Part shown: positions 63,864 through 64,000 of the stretch, in pieces
Numbering within the stretch: the stretch's first letter is position 1
How the letters are laid out: every line of letters begins with the position of its first letter
From: Leptospira neocaledonica
GTDB lineage: Bacteria > Spirochaetota > Leptospiria > Leptospirales > Leptospiraceae
Length of the DNA stretch: 64,000 nt
Reading direction: 5' to 3'
Assembly: GCF_002812205.1 (NCBI RefSeq)
Contig: NZ_NPEA01000007.1
Location: forward strand, 62,001-126,000
The notes under the pieces: generated by a model
What the model was told of the DNA's origin: nothing
Database searches by the model: none
The model's input: the letters and a program-made list of their open reading frames with translations, nothing else
Translations under genes and position numbers: made by a program

Positions 63864-64000
63864 TTAGAAAAAAGCGCCCACAAATTTTAGCATTTTATCA
63901 AAAATCTGTTTAGACACTATGAAGGTTCCTATACTACTTCCGATCTGAGGAAGCATAAATACTAAGAAGATACGAGTTACCTTATTCTTCCAATACCCGC
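63864..64000 (-). CDS. C-terminal end of a membrane protein, possibly TraB family
   Basis: The stop (TAA on the minus strand) is at 63864-63866 and the frame runs off the right edge, giving 44 residues: KNKVTRIFLVFMLPQIGSSI then GTFIVSKQIFDKMLKFVG. One hydrophobic segment with NLGS/QIGSSIGTF-like ending resembles the C-terminus of TraB-family membrane proteins (pheromone-shutdown related), but with only the tail in view this is tentative. It ends 23 bases before the start of the sensor gene, so it lies upstream in the same direction and may be cotranscribed. Confidence 0.35.
   Translation of the reverse strand, partial: GYWKNKVTRIFLVFMLPQIGSSIGTFIVSKQIFDKMLKFVGAFF

Overview
The window reads as chromosomal DNA of a spirochaete of the genus Leptospira. 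This is inferred from gene content: a LruC-domain lipoprotein, several DUF1574/SGNH-like envelope proteins, many short lipoproteins with loose spirochaetal lipoboxes, a 7TMR-DISM sensor, a eukaryote-type UDP-glucose pyrophosphorylase, and complete methylmalonyl-CoA mutase genes. The species cannot be fixed from the sequence alone. I found no rRNA, tRNA, CRISPR array, transposase or prophage. Coding density is high, with many 1-13 base overlaps between neighbours that indicate operons.

Layout. 1-7.6 kb (mainly +): end of a FlaA1/CapD-like nucleotide-sugar dehydratase, an SspB-like adaptor, an NCS2 permease, htpX, apt, and a tandem pair made of an HtrA-like protease and a protease-like protein that has lost its serine. 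7.2-18.8 kb (mixed strands): small conserved genes, an RRM protein, a Fur-family regulator overlapping two envelope genes, an LRR lipoprotein, an M30 metalloprotease lipoprotein, ybaB, a LonC-like protease with a degenerate ATPase part, and queA. 18.9-28.6 kb (+): an envelope-glycan block of GT87, GT4, a small membrane protein, a GT-C-like protein, and then MBOAT-SGNH-MBOAT-SGNH, followed by a MazG-like gene. 28.9-36.8 kb: an ExbB/ExbD pair, ubiE/menG, the LruC-family lipoprotein with a strong terminator, a PrsW-like protease, a HAD phosphatase and an O-antigen-polymerase-like protein.

36.9-47.5 kb: a DksA-like protein lacking its zinc site, rpmG (50 codons), a BASS transporter, a class V aminotransferase, a ferritin-like protein with a histone-H1-like tail, YhhN, TerC behind a palindrome, then mutA-mutB-meaB, which interconvert methylmalonyl-CoA and succinyl-CoA and protect the B12 enzyme. 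47.7-53.8 kb: a self-contained TonB uptake locus (three small secreted or lipoprotein genes, a TonB-dependent receptor, a Cys-rich lipoprotein, ExbB, ExbD, TonB, terminator). 53.9-57.4 kb: three exported proteins, ending with a papain-like protease carrying fibronectin-III-like repeats. 57.4-57.8 kb is a noncoding interval with direct repeats. 57.8-64 kb (-): an EAL-domain protein, UDP-glucose pyrophosphorylase, two exported small proteins, a 7TMR-DISM/PAS/HATPase sensor and the end of a possible TraB-family gene.

Most distinctive: the tandem protease/pseudoprotease pair, the doubled MBOAT-SGNH acylation cassette, the compact TonB locus with paralogous small lipoproteins, the ferritin/H1-tail fusion, and several perfect palindromes placed just upstream of fur, terC and exbB.
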